Source: Actinomycetota bacterium
GTDB taxonomy: Bacteria > Actinomycetota > Geothermincolia > Fen-727 > JAQUKT01
Direction of reading: 5' to 3'
Assembly: GCA_028718945.1 (NCBI GenBank)
Contig: JAQUKT010000011.1
Location: 1 to 34,301, forward strand
Length of the DNA: 34,301 bases
Below are positions 19,226 through 28,573 of the stretch, in pieces (within the stretch, counting starts at the first letter, position 1; each line of letters starts with the position of its first letter). Both the position numbers and the translations under genes were made by a program. The notes under the pieces are model-generated. The model was not told the origin of the DNA and ran no database searches. It saw nothing but the letters and a program-made list of their open reading frames with translations.

Positions 19226-19403
19226 CCCGAAACACCACCCAGTCAAACAATCGATTTCTTGGCAACTTTGCCTTACTCGTGGCACTTCCAAGAGGATTAT
19301 CATATAACATTTGTAACCATAAAGCGTTATGCAAAATGCCAAAGAAAACTTTTAGTGTTTTCCCCTGAACAGTGGTTCACAAAAAGCAACAGATGCGCCC
19401 GAT

Positions 19404-19432
19404 TTGACCAGCGCCCTGAGCTACCTTATACT
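19404..19432 (+). promoter_or_regulatory. sigma70-like promoter for the MerR-TetR regulator
   Basis: TTGACC (19404-19409), 17-nt spacer, TATACT (19427-19432); ATG at 19450. Confidence 0.5.
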
Positions 19433-19449
19433 CTGACCGTGATTCCATC

Positions 19450-20397
19450 ATGGCTTACAGCGACAAAAAGAAACTTTTGAGGATAGGAGAAATATCAAAG
19501 CAAACCGGCGTCTCTACCTCGGCGATAAACTTCTACATTCGCGAGGGCTTGCTTCCGCCACCTCTAAAAACAGCGCCAAATATGGCTTATTATGACCCCG
19601 TTTATATAACCATGATCAACTCCATAAAAATCTTAAAGAGAGAAAAGGGATTAAAACTTTCTAAGATACGAGAACTTCTCGCGAAGGACGAATTCTGGTT
19701 GTTCGAAGAAATCTCCCAAGGGGATCCAACTGGTAAATCGGTCGTCTTACCCGATGGGAAAAGACAGCTTGACAGAAGAAAACACGTCATGGATGTTGCA
19801 TCAAAGGTATTTGCAGAGAAAGGCTATTACTCAACAACGATTTCCGACCTTGCACAAGCAGCAGGAATTGCAAAGGGAACCTTTTACTGGCATTTTGAAA
19901 ACAAGCGTTCAATCATGTTCGCGATCCTTGAAGATTTGTTTCACGAAATTGACGAGACTTTTTCGAAGGTCATTAGGAGAGCCGGGAATGGTCTCGAGGC
20001 GATAATCGGCTGTGTAGAGCCAGCAATAGAACTACTTGAGAAACATGGAAGCATATATCTCATGTATTTTATGGAAATCGGTTCAAGTGATCCCATTCTT
20101 CAGGAAAAATTCAGAGAAATATACAAAGCCGTACACCGGGGAACCAAACGCGCGATAGAAAGAGGGATAGAGCAGGGAGTTATAGCAGAAGTTAACCCGG
20201 ATATAGCCGCGTATGCAATAATGGGAATGGTTGAAAGAGGAAGTCAGGTCGGAACGCCAGATGAAAAAGCAATTCCTCTTGAGGTCAAGGCAAAGGACAT
20301 AAAAATCCTCCTGAGAAAAGCACTTGAAGGTGTCGCGAGCGCAGATCCTTCTACTGCAAAAAGGCGAAAAAGAACCAAAGGGGAGGGAGAAAGATGA
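19450..20397 (+). CDS. MerR-TetR fusion transcriptional regulator
   Basis: N-terminal MerR HTH (LRIGEISKQTGVSTSAINFYIREGLLPPPLKTAPNMAYYD) followed by TetR HTH (VASKVFAEKGYYSTTISDLAQAAGIAKGTFYWHFENKRSIMFAI) and ligand domain. Confidence 0.85.
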   Translation: MAYSDKKKLLRIGEISKQTGVSTSAINFYIREGLLPPPLKTAPNMAYYDPVYITMINSIKILKREKGLKLSKIRELLAKDEFWLFEEISQGDPTGKSVVLPDGKRQLDRRKHVMDVASKVFAEKGYYSTTISDLAQAAGIAKGTFYWHFENKRSIMFAILEDLFHEIDETFSKVIRRAGNGLEAIIGCVEPAIELLEKHGSIYLMYFMEIGSSDPILQEKFREIYKAVHRGTKRAIERGIEQGVIAEVNPDIAAYAIMGMVERGSQVGTPDEKAIPLEVKAKDIKILLRKALEGVASADPSTAKRRKRTKGEGER

Positions 20398-21413
20398 TCA
20401 ATGGATTTCAGCACGTCGGGATCGGTGTCTTCAACATGGATGAATCATGTGCATTCTACAGGAAGGTTCTTAATTTCAGAGTAACGCTCAATGACCACGA
20501 GGAAGAAGTAGAGCAAATGGTCCCCATAATCAAAGAACTTGTGCGAATGCGGCTTATGATGGTAATGAACATGAACGGCGGGGGCGTCGTAGAGCTTGCC
20601 CAGCATACCTCAAGCAAGCCCCGTCCTATGCCAGAAGAAAGGCGCTGGGGTGACATCGGATACCTTTCAGCGGGTCTTCATGCAAACGGGATAGAAGATC
20701 TTTCATTGCGCCTGAAAGAACAGGGAGTAAAAGTCCTGACTCCAATCATTGAGTGCGAGTACGGTCATGGTGGCAAATGGAAATCCTTTTATGTTGAGGA
20801 CCCGAACGGGATAATCCTCGAGCTGCTTGAAACAGCCGAACTCCGAGCCTCAGGTGGTAAGCCAAGAATTGGGGGGTTCAGCCACGTAACAATTGGGGTA
20901 TCTGACATTGAGAAATCACTCTCATTCTACAAAGTGCTCGGGTACGACACCATCATCACAGATTCACAGGAATCCACAAGTGAACTCGAAACTATAACGA
21001 AGGGAGCGCGAACCAGAACCGTCTTTCTTTCGCGTTCGAAAGAACCCTCAGGAAATCTTCCGGTGCCGGGCGGAATGGTGAGACTCGTTCAAGCGCTTGA
21101 TTTCAAGGGAAATCCGATCTATGAGGGAAGACGATGGGGAGATGTAGGAATAATGGAAATGGCTTTAGACATAGAATCGGTTCGTGAAACATATGACTTG
21201 CTGACGGAAAAAGGAGCTTTGCCCCTCTCGGAACCAACATCAATAGACATGGGGACCGGTTCAGTCGGAACATTCGCATACGTGAAAGACCCGGATGGAA
21301 ACATCATCGAGCTTGTTGAGGTAGAAAAACTCGCATACCTTCCACCATCGCTCATTGGACCTGTTTTGAAAGCTGCTCTTCGTCTTAGCTCAAAACTTCG
21401 GGGAATTCGTTGA
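20394..21413 (+). CDS. tandem two-domain VOC (glyoxalase/dioxygenase superfamily) protein
   Basis: FQHVGIGVFNMDESCAFYRKVL and FSHVTIGVSDIEKSLSFYKVLGYD; repeated RRWGDIGYL / RRWGDVGIM; both halves end DPNGIILELLE / DPDGNIIELVE. 4-bp overlap with the regulator. Confidence 0.88.
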   Translation: MINGFQHVGIGVFNMDESCAFYRKVLNFRVTLNDHEEEVEQMVPIIKELVRMRLMMVMNMNGGGVVELAQHTSSKPRPMPEERRWGDIGYLSAGLHANGIEDLSLRLKEQGVKVLTPIIECEYGHGGKWKSFYVEDPNGIILELLETAELRASGGKPRIGGFSHVTIGVSDIEKSLSFYKVLGYDTIITDSQESTSELETITKGARTRTVFLSRSKEPSGNLPVPGGMVRLVQALDFKGNPIYEGRRWGDVGIMEMALDIESVRETYDLLTEKGALPLSEPTSIDMGTGSVGTFAYVKDPDGNIIELVEVEKLAYLPPSLIGPVLKAALRLSSKLRGIR

Positions 21414-21426
21414 TCAAGAAGGATAC

Positions 21427-22107
21427 TTAAAGGTCAAGCCTGATTCCTATCTCTCCCCTGCTCTTGAGGTCGGGTCTGAAAATGAAAAACAAATCATTCT
21501 CCCCAGATGGAACCTCAAACGAAACTTTGCCGCGCGCCTTCTTTTTGGCGAAAATCTTTCCATCGGGAAACCTTGGAGCGGGAAAGTATAAAGCCGTTCT
21601 GTATATTTCCCCTCTCTTACTCATGACTGACATCTGAAGAATGCTTGATATCTCAACCGCGTGTGTTCCCTGATTTCTCACCTCCAGATCAACCACAAGA
21701 TACTTGTTGCCCGTATCAGGACGATTAAGCGCATCGCCCAAAAGAAACTCTGAATCCCATACCTTAACCTCAATGCCATGAAGATCTACTGTCTCGCGCT
21801 CATCATGTATTTGTTCCGGGAGCTTCCCGAAATCAATTTCCCGCCCTCTACTCTCGCCAAAATCAATTTTGTTTTTACTGCCAAGTTCTTCGAGAACTCG
21901 ACTTCCCTCCTCAAGTCCATATTCCACACTGCTTTTTTCCCTCGTCACCAGTAATGGAATTGAAATACCGGCGGCAACCGCAACTGCAAGCGCAACACAC
22001 AAAAAAATCCAGGCCGGAAACCTCTTCTTTCGCAGCCTCGAAGAGCACTCCTTACAAAAAACTGAAGAGTCTTCATTCAGAGTCTCACAAGAGCCGCATC
22101 TAATCAT
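21427..22107 (-). CDS. zinc-ribbon, single-TM protein with C-terminal DUF4352-like domain
   Basis: MIRCGSCETLNEDSSVFCKECSSRL double CxxC, TM IFLCVALAVAVAAGISIPLLV, then NKYLVVDLEVRNQGTHAVEISS and FEVPSGENDLFFIFRPD. Confidence 0.7.
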   Translation of the reverse strand: MIRCGSCETLNEDSSVFCKECSSRLRKKRFPAWIFLCVALAVAVAAGISIPLLVTREKSSVEYGLEEGSRVLEELGSKNKIDFGESRGREIDFGKLPEQIHDERETVDLHGIEVKVWDSEFLLGDALNRPDTGNKYLVVDLEVRNQGTHAVEISSILQMSVMSKRGEIYRTALYFPAPRFPDGKIFAKKKARGKVSFEVPSGENDLFFIFRPDLKSRGEIGIRLDL

Positions 22108-22272
22108 AAGCCTCCCTGACCTCCAATGTCTCAACAAAAACGTCAAAATGACAGTCTATGAATCCTTCCCTCGATTTCTTCTATCATAAACGACAACAAT
22201 GTTTCGGGAAACTCGGAGTAGGAAATCAACCACAAGGCATCTTCTTACACACGTAAGCCTTTGAAGTCTTGA

Positions 22273-22452
22273 CTATCGGACAAGATTTCGATAGCGAATC
22301 AGGTACCAGAGCAGCCGTATCAAATCGTTTCTGCCCTCCTTGTTCATCTTTGAATAATTTTCAACATCACAAGGAAATTCCCTTCCCTCTTCAGCCACAA
22401 AAGCCCCTGCGGCAATTCTGCTCATTGGGCCGTTTCGGCATAGCCATGTCAT
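22273..22452 (-). CDS. small hypothetical ORF (59 aa)
   Basis: Manual translation MTWLCRNGPMSRIAAGAFVAEEGREFPCDVENYSKMNKEGRNDLIRLLWYLIRYRNLVR; no family recognised. Confidence 0.25.
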   Translation of the reverse strand: MTWLCRNGPMSRIAAGAFVAEEGREFPCDVENYSKMNKEGRNDLIRLLWYLIRYRNLVR

Positions 22453-22526
22453 CTTGAAAAATGCTGTAGGATTTTCATTATGATTGAGATAGACTCCAAA
22501 ACAAAACCCAAAGAAACGGAGGAAAT

Positions 22527-22964
22527 ATGAAAATTCTCGGGCTTGACCATGTTGGAATTGCTGTTAGTGACAAAGAATCCGCCTGTCGCTTTTTCACCGA
22601 AGTCATAGGCGCAAAAATAGTAGTGGAAGAGGACTGGACTTTCAAAGACCAGCATTTCAGCTGGACTTCCCTCAAAGTGGGTGGACATGGAATGCTTGAA
22701 ATAATCAGCTCTAAAGACCCCTTCAATTTCATAAACAGGTTTATCGAAAAACATGGAGAGGGTCTTCACCATCTGACCTTTCAGGTGGAAAATCTCGAAG
22801 AAGCAATTCGAGAACTCGACTCAAAAGGAATCAAAGTCATAGATGTAAATGTGCAAAACCCCTACTGGAAAGAGGCTTATATAAAGCCATCTGATTCATT
22901 CGGTGTGTTGATTCAGCTCGCAGAATTCGACGAGCAGTACTGGGAATCAAAAGCAAACAAATAA
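22527..22964 (+). CDS. VOC family protein, methylmalonyl-CoA epimerase-like
   Basis: MKILGLDHVGIAVSDKESACRFFTEVIGAK, LHHLTFQVENLEEAIRELDSKGIKVID, PSDSFGVLIQLAE; SD ggagg upstream. Confidence 0.8.
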   Translation: MKILGLDHVGIAVSDKESACRFFTEVIGAKIVVEEDWTFKDQHFSWTSLKVGGHGMLEIISSKDPFNFINRFIEKHGEGLHHLTFQVENLEEAIRELDSKGIKVIDVNVQNPYWKEAYIKPSDSFGVLIQLAEFDEQYWESKANK

Positions 22965-22999
22965 CAAGCGAAAAGTTTTGCAAGGAAAAGTTTTTTCGG

Positions 23000-23443
23000 T
23001 CAAAGCTTCATCCAATAGTCTGCGTGTTTTTTCTCAAAGTCAAGTTTTTCATAGAAACCAATTGCAGCTTCATTCTGGACTTCCACCGAGACATCGAGCT
23101 CCTCACACCCCTGACTCCTCGCGATTCTTTTTGCCTCTTCAACAAGCATGCGCCCAATTCCCCTCCTCTGATGTCTGGCGGTCACAATCAGTTCAGTAAT
23201 TTCAGCATAATTTCCGCCGTGATAAAGGGATGGAAGAATTAGCAAAACGAGCAAGCCAATTTTCTTGCCCTCTTCCAAAGCAAGCAGGAAAGTCCACTCG
23301 GGTGAGGCGAGCATTTTCCTAAGCGTCCCATACCAGGAAACAGGTTCCACTTCTCTGGTAACACCTATCGTTACAGCAAGCTCCCCAATGAGAGCCGCCA
23401 CATCCTTTTCATCGGAAAGCGCTGCTCTTCTTGTCTCGACCAT
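23000..23443 (-). CDS. GNAT family N-acetyltransferase
   Basis: AEITELIVTARHQRRGIGRMLVEEAKRIARSQGCEELDVSVEVQNEAAIGFYEKLDFEKKHADYWMKL. Confidence 0.92.
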   Translation of the reverse strand: MVETRRAALSDEKDVAALIGELAVTIGVTREVEPVSWYGTLRKMLASPEWTFLLALEEGKKIGLLVLLILPSLYHGGNYAEITELIVTARHQRRGIGRMLVEEAKRIARSQGCEELDVSVEVQNEAAIGFYEKLDFEKKHADYWMKL

Positions 23444-23520
23444 AGCCCCATCCTTTGACTCTTTTTTCGGAATTACTCTGCGGTTAAAAAGGATACCATA
23501 TATTCGCCAGTTATTGGTAG

Positions 23521-23666
23521 TTTAGTAACCATCCCATAGGTAGATGCGCCGCGCCAGCAAGGCTCCTGACCGAAGGCATATAAGGATGTACGTCGAGGGA
23601 GCACTTTGAGGCTCGCATGGATGCAGGGGCACTCGAATGTCGGGGTATCCATAGGACGGCGCATTG
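23521..23666. repeat. MITE-like / structured repeat, copy A
   Basis: 5' TTTAGTAACCATCCCATAGGTA and 3' TATCCATAGGACGGCGCATTGA are imperfect inverted ends; interior colinear with copy B; additional ATGCGCCG/CGGCGCAT 8-bp pairing. Confidence 0.6.
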
Positions 23667-24100
23667 AAAAAAGAACTCTTCTGGTTCTCAATCGTAACCA
23701 AAGCCATCGAGAAAAAGCATGGGGAAGAAGCAAGTGAACTCTCTATTGGCGTTAGAAAAGCATGAGACATCTATTAAGAGGTTTTCCGAAGGTAGGGCAA
23801 AAGTTCCCAAAGGAGCATGAGAACAGAATTTGATCCTCATCGTTTCCGCATAACACATATTGAAATTTCACGAAGTACACCTTGATAAAGGAAGGCAAGA
23901 AACGAAACCCGCATCCTATCTTGTCGCGCGCTACATCAACCTGCAGGAGAACTTGTACTTGCAAACATGAAAGGAAAATCTGTTCTATTTGACTTCCCTC
24001 GTAGAAAATGATTCGCCCCTCAACTACATACCCGCAAGTGGGATTTGATTGGCTTTATGAAATAGAATATGTAATCGAAACTTTTAGCCGAAAAACGAAA
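23664..24100 (+). pseudogene. decayed coding region, family not identified
   Basis: Protein-like but frame-broken segments: LKKELFWFSIVTKAIEKKHGEEASELSIGVRKA* (23664-23765), then RTEFDPHRFRITHIEISRSTP* and DKGRQETKPASYLVARYINLQENLYLQT* in other frames. Confidence 0.3.
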
Positions 24101-24120
24101 ATGAAGAAGGAGTTTTTCAG

Positions 24121-24720
24121 GTGTCAGAAAAATCAGGAACTCAGAAGCCAAATACCCGGCTTCGAATCCTTGAAGCAGGGCTGAAGGAATTTAGCAGAAA
24201 ATCCTATCGTGGATCCACAACGTCGGGAATTGCAAAACTCGCAAAAGTAAGCGAGAAAACAATTTTCGACCTTTTCGGAGATAAGAAAAGTCTATATCTC
24301 GAAGTGGCAAAGGAACAGCAAGAGCAATTCTATCGTAAGGTCATCCCAAACCTTCCAATAGGAGCAGGCGCTCCGGTGGTTCTTTCTGATTTTGCTGCTC
24401 TTTTTATTGATTATGTCTCAAACAATAAAGACCCTTTTCGCATTCTTTTGGATATGGTTTCTTTCTCTTCCGAACAGCAGATAAGAAGAACTGCAAGAAA
24501 TGCTTTTCTTGAACTCGAAAGATTCATAGAACGCATTTTGAAAGAGGGACAAAAACACGGACTCGCCTCAAAGGAAATAGATACCAAGGGTTTTTGCTGG
24601 ACATATATCTTAGTGTTGCTTGCTCTTGGAAATCTCGAGATTGTTGATATTGAACCTCATATTGAAAGAAAATCAGCACTTACCCTGATTGGAACCCTAA
24701 TCAAAGATATTGAACCATAG
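24121..24720 (+). CDS. TetR/AcrR family transcriptional regulator
   Basis: N-terminal HTH RLRILEAGLKEFSRKSYRGSTTSGIAKLAKVSEKTIFDLFGDKKSLYLEVAKE; GTG start. Confidence 0.9.
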   Translation: MSEKSGTQKPNTRLRILEAGLKEFSRKSYRGSTTSGIAKLAKVSEKTIFDLFGDKKSLYLEVAKEQQEQFYRKVIPNLPIGAGAPVVLSDFAALFIDYVSNNKDPFRILLDMVSFSSEQQIRRTARNAFLELERFIERILKEGQKHGLASKEIDTKGFCWTYILVLLALGNLEIVDIEPHIERKSALTLIGTLIKDIEP

Positions 24721-24723
24721 AAC

Positions 24724-25338
24724 TCAATCGCCCCGGTGACTTTCCACACAGGCCGCGTCAACTGCATCAAGAAAATGTTTTATTGCCAACTCATGGTCCA
24801 TACCAGCTCTCCTGTCAAACCCAAGTAGAACAAACGAAGCGAAAACCGATCCCAAAGCAAGCAAAAACCAGGAGAATTCCTCGAGGTTTTTCTCATCCTC
24901 GAAAATGTTTGCTTTTTCTGTTTTCATGATCAAACGAAGAGTTTGCAAAATGTTCTCAAGTGCCCTGATTTCAACAGTAGATTCCTCCTGACCGGTTAGA
25001 GATGCGCTACTGGCAAGAATTCTTGCGAACAATTTATCTCCCGCTATGAGCTGAAAAAAAATCTTTGCTCCTTTCTCAACCCTTGCCCTTCTTTCAATAC
25101 CGGTATCCATGGAAATAGCACCCATAAGATTTTCTTCAAACTCGCGCTGAGCGCACTCACAGGCTTTCGCGTAGAGTTCAAGCTTTCCATCCACATACCT
25201 GTAAAGAAGCTTCGGCGTAAGCCCCGCCTCTTTTGCTATGTCAGCAATTGAAGTACCACAATAGCCACGCTCACCGAAAAGCCTGTTAGCGGCCTTAACA
25301 ATAGTTTCTTTCTTCTCGTCTTCACAGGATGATTTCAT
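24724..25338 (-). CDS. TetR/AcrR family transcriptional regulator
   Basis: IVKAANRLFGERGYCGTSIADIAKEAGLTPKLLYRYVDGKLELYAKACE. Confidence 0.92.
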   Translation of the reverse strand: MKSSCEDEKKETIVKAANRLFGERGYCGTSIADIAKEAGLTPKLLYRYVDGKLELYAKACECAQREFEENLMGAISMDTGIERRARVEKGAKIFFQLIAGDKLFARILASSASLTGQEESTVEIRALENILQTLRLIMKTEKANIFEDEKNLEEFSWFLLALGSVFASFVLLGFDRRAGMDHELAIKHFLDAVDAACVESHRGD

Positions 25339-25570
25339 TTTCGTAACGTTTATACCAATCCTTGCGCCCGAATCATGCCTTTATCTTATTACTATAATCA
25401 AACTAAACAACAGGGAGGTTGAATGGATTTTCAACATTGACCATTTGCCTCTTCCTTGGGAAAAAGAGATAATATCCGACAAAAGCAAATTTAAGCCCGC
25501 TCTCTATCAGATGATCCAGGCTTGAGCCCTAAGGAATAGTAGCAAACGGAAAACTAAAAATGGTATTTTT

Positions 25571-25590
25571 GAACCCGAACCGCGGGGTTC
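25571..25590. repeat. short inverted repeat GAACCC-N8-GGGTTC upstream of the deacetylase gene
   Basis: Perfect 6-bp arms 77 bp upstream of the GTG start; no trailing T-tract, so not called a terminator. Confidence 0.4.
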
Positions 25591-25666
25591 TTAGAGACGG
25601 AAGTCCTAAAGAATAATATGGATATGTGTTACTCGTAAAGGACATATATAAAATCGGAGTGGAAAG

Positions 25667-26716
25667 GTGAAAATAAAAGACCGGAAATTTTTCAGAAAAA
25701 AGATCAAGACTATATTTGTTATTTCCTTGCTCATTCCTCTTATATCATTTCTATCTGGTTGTGGTGGAAAGAAGGAGCAACCAAGTACAGATAATCTCAC
25801 GAATCTTCTACAAAGGGGAATCCGACCAAATGAAATGGGCATGGTCATGGTTCTTGAATATCATCGAATCGAGGAAGAGGAAGGAAGCTACACACGAAGC
25901 ATAGAGAACTTCAAAAAAGACCTTGAAACCCTCTACCAGAAAGGATACCGCCTTGTGAGGCTCCATGATCTGCTCTCGGGGAAAATAAATGTGCCAGCAG
26001 GTAAAACCCCTATTGTGTTGAGTTTCGACGATTCTACCGGAGGGCAGTTTCGAATGATCAATAAGGGAGGGAAAGCAACCATAGACTCTGAATGCGCGAT
26101 GGGAATGATGGAGGAGTTCTATCGGAGAAAAAAATCTTTCGGGTATAAGGCACTTTTCAATCTTCTTCCATCACTTTTCGACCAGCCAAAATACAAACAG
26201 GAAAAAATCAAATATCTCATAGAAAACAACTTCGAACTCGGCGACCATACAATGACTCATCCAATGCTCTCAAAACTCTCGGATGAAGAAGTTCAAAAAG
26301 AGATTGCCGGGTCCGTTGAAATGATAAAGAAAATAGATCCGAAGGCAAGGATCGACATACTCTGCCTCCCCCACGGGGTTGAGCCAAAGAATACAGCATT
26401 GATGTTCAGTGGAAGCCATGGAGGAACTTCATACAAAATGAGATGGGCACTTCTGGTCGGTTCTAATCCATTCTATCCGCTTTACCATTATAGAAACCCC
26501 GGGAAGCTCATTCCAAGAGTGCAGGTAATCGATTATGACCCAACAGATGGTTCTGGCGCGGAAGGCTCCGAATACTGGCTTGAATTCTTTGACAAAAATC
26601 CGGAATTGAGATTCATTAGTGATGGCGATCCTTCGACAATTTGCGCCCCCGCGTACATGGAGTCAAGGCTCCTCAAGGACAAACTTCCCGCTGGCGTTTA
26701 CTTCGTCGGCTATTAG
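25667..26716 (+). CDS. polysaccharide deacetylase-like lipoprotein
   Basis: Lipobox-like ISFLSGC after a signal peptide; VLEYHRIEEEEGSYTRSIENFKKDLETLYQKGYRLVRLHDLL, PIVLSFDDSTGGQF, ELGDHTMTHPMLSKLS. Confidence 0.8.
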   Translation: MKIKDRKFFRKKIKTIFVISLLIPLISFLSGCGGKKEQPSTDNLTNLLQRGIRPNEMGMVMVLEYHRIEEEEGSYTRSIENFKKDLETLYQKGYRLVRLHDLLSGKINVPAGKTPIVLSFDDSTGGQFRMINKGGKATIDSECAMGMMEEFYRRKKSFGYKALFNLLPSLFDQPKYKQEKIKYLIENNFELGDHTMTHPMLSKLSDEEVQKEIAGSVEMIKKIDPKARIDILCLPHGVEPKNTALMFSGSHGGTSYKMRWALLVGSNPFYPLYHYRNPGKLIPRVQVIDYDPTDGSGAEGSEYWLEFFDKNPELRFISDGDPSTICAPAYMESRLLKDKLPAGVYFVGY

Positions 26717-26754
26717 AGAACTGGTATTTCCCATATTTAACAAATGGAGAAAGA

Positions 26755-28470
26755 ATGGCAAGAAAACGCATTTTCTACGACGGAAAGGGAAGGGCTCTTT
26801 TCTCGAGTAAAAGACCGGAATTTTCCGCAATTGAGTTTCAGGAAACCGGGTATAAAAGACCTCGAAGGCAACGCGAAGGCGATGTGGAGAATCACACCGG
26901 CAAAGCATTCTCGTTGAATCGCACTATCGTCACAATTATCTTTGTCATTATACTCGTGGTCGCGTTCCTTATCTGGTTTTTCGTCTTCATATACCCGTCT
27001 CCCATAGGAAAACTAAATCCCGCACCGCAAAGCTTTGTGAACAACAAAGAAGTCAAGGTCTCGATTTCTCTTTCTCGCAAGGTTGAACTAAAAAACATTC
27101 AGGTAAAGATAGACGGAAAGGACATATCAGAAACAGCCGCGATCAGGGGCAAAACCATCTCCTGCGCGTCGATACTCGAGGATGGTCGCCACGAAGCTTA
27201 TTTCAAAATAAAAACAGCGGGAATCATGGGAGGAAGAGCTGCCCGCTGGAATTTCAGCGTCGATACTTCACCACCAGCAATCCACATTACAAGTAAAAAA
27301 ATTGAGCAGTCTAAAGATTCCCCTGCGGTGAAGGTACTTCTTCGGGGCAAAACGGAACCGGGCGCCACTGTGAGCGCATCTGGCAAGAAATTGAGCGTAA
27401 ATGAGAAAGGGCTATTCTCTTCCATATTCGAATCCTCGAAGTCGAGAAGTATCGAGATTTCCGCAATCGACAGGGCAGGCAATGTGAATAAAACATACAT
27501 CGTTACCCAGAAACAAACAAAGGCTAAGGGGGCTCATGTCTCCATATACATCGCATCAAGCAACTCGAGCCTTCAGAAATTGATTGACCTCGTTGATAGA
27601 ACCGAATTGAATTCTCTCGAAATTGACCTGAAAGACGAATCCGGACTGATTGCCTTTGAAATCGATAATGAGACAGCAAAATCTATTGGATCCACCGAGG
27701 ACTATATAGAACTCGAACAGTGCGTGGACAAACTCAGATACCACGGGATATACACAATCTGCAGGATTGTCGTCTTCAAGGACCCAAAACTCGCAAAGGG
27801 ATGTCCCTCACTCGCAGTGCACGACACATCTGGAAATCTGTGGGGAAATAGTAACTGGGTTGACCCATATTCAAAGGAAGTCTGGGATTACAACCTGAAT
27901 GTCGCTGAAGCAGCAGCGAGAGCAGGTTTCCATGAAATTCAGTTCGATTATGTTAGATTTCCATCAGACGGTAATACCTCCACTTGCGTTTATCCGCACA
28001 AGGACGAAAGGACGCCGAGACAGGTGATTTCAGATTTCCTTAATTACACAAGAAACAAGCTTGCCCCTTACAATGTATTTGTCTCTGCTGACATTTTTGG
28101 GCTAACCGCAAGCAAGCAGGGCGAGATGGGAATTGGGCAAAGTGTCTCAGAACTTGCAAAAAACGTCGATTATATTTCACCAATGGTCTATCCATCGCAC
28201 TACAATCCAGGCGAGTACAACATAAAAAGTCCGGAGAACAATCCCGGTGACATTGTGACGAAATCCCTAAAAGACTTCAGGAAAACGGTAAAAGGTACGC
28301 AAGCAAAAATAAGACCATGGTTGCAGGACTTTTCCCTGAGAGTAACATATACCTCCGAGATGGTCAGGAGACAAATAGACGCAACCGAAAAACTCGGCAT
28401 CGGCGAATGGTTACTCTGGGATCCGGAGTGCACATATACCGAATCCGCGCTGAAGCAAGCAAAAGAGTAA
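26755..28470 (+). CDS. membrane-anchored putative glycoside hydrolase (DUF4015-like) with N-terminal Ig-like region
   Basis: TM TIVTIIFVIILVVAFLIWFFVFI, Ig-like repeats, catalytic-like region LNSLEIDLKDESGLI ... AGFHEIQFDYVRFPSDG ... YISPMVYPSHY. Start ATG 26755 with SD. Confidence 0.8.
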   Translation: MARKRIFYDGKGRALFSSKRPEFSAIEFQETGYKRPRRQREGDVENHTGKAFSLNRTIVTIIFVIILVVAFLIWFFVFIYPSPIGKLNPAPQSFVNNKEVKVSISLSRKVELKNIQVKIDGKDISETAAIRGKTISCASILEDGRHEAYFKIKTAGIMGGRAARWNFSVDTSPPAIHITSKKIEQSKDSPAVKVLLRGKTEPGATVSASGKKLSVNEKGLFSSIFESSKSRSIEISAIDRAGNVNKTYIVTQKQTKAKGAHVSIYIASSNSSLQKLIDLVDRTELNSLEIDLKDESGLIAFEIDNETAKSIGSTEDYIELEQCVDKLRYHGIYTICRIVVFKDPKLAKGCPSLAVHDTSGNLWGNSNWVDPYSKEVWDYNLNVAEAAARAGFHEIQFDYVRFPSDGNTSTCVYPHKDERTPRQVISDFLNYTRNKLAPYNVFVSADIFGLTASKQGEMGIGQSVSELAKNVDYISPMVYPSHYNPGEYNIKSPENNPGDIVTKSLKDFRKTVKGTQAKIRPWLQDFSLRVTYTSEMVRRQIDATEKLGIGEWLLWDPECTYTESALKQAKE

Positions 28471-28515
28471 AGTTTCCAGTGAAGTAGAATAAACACGTAA
28501 AAAAATGACCGTTCA

Positions 28516-28544
28516 TTGCCACAAAATAAGAAATCGGGTATAAT
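28516..28544 (+). promoter_or_regulatory. sigma70-like promoter
   Basis: TTGCCA (28516-28521), 17-nt spacer, TATAAT (28539-28544), 30 nt upstream of the 55-aa ORF. Confidence 0.55.
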
Positions 28545-28573
28545 TCGGGAACAATACTCAAAACAATTAAGCC

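Noticed and set aside
23473-23770. Minus-strand ORFs of 86 and 82 aa
   Set aside because: They run across repeat copy A and the decayed region; no recognisable family and several overlapping frames compete.
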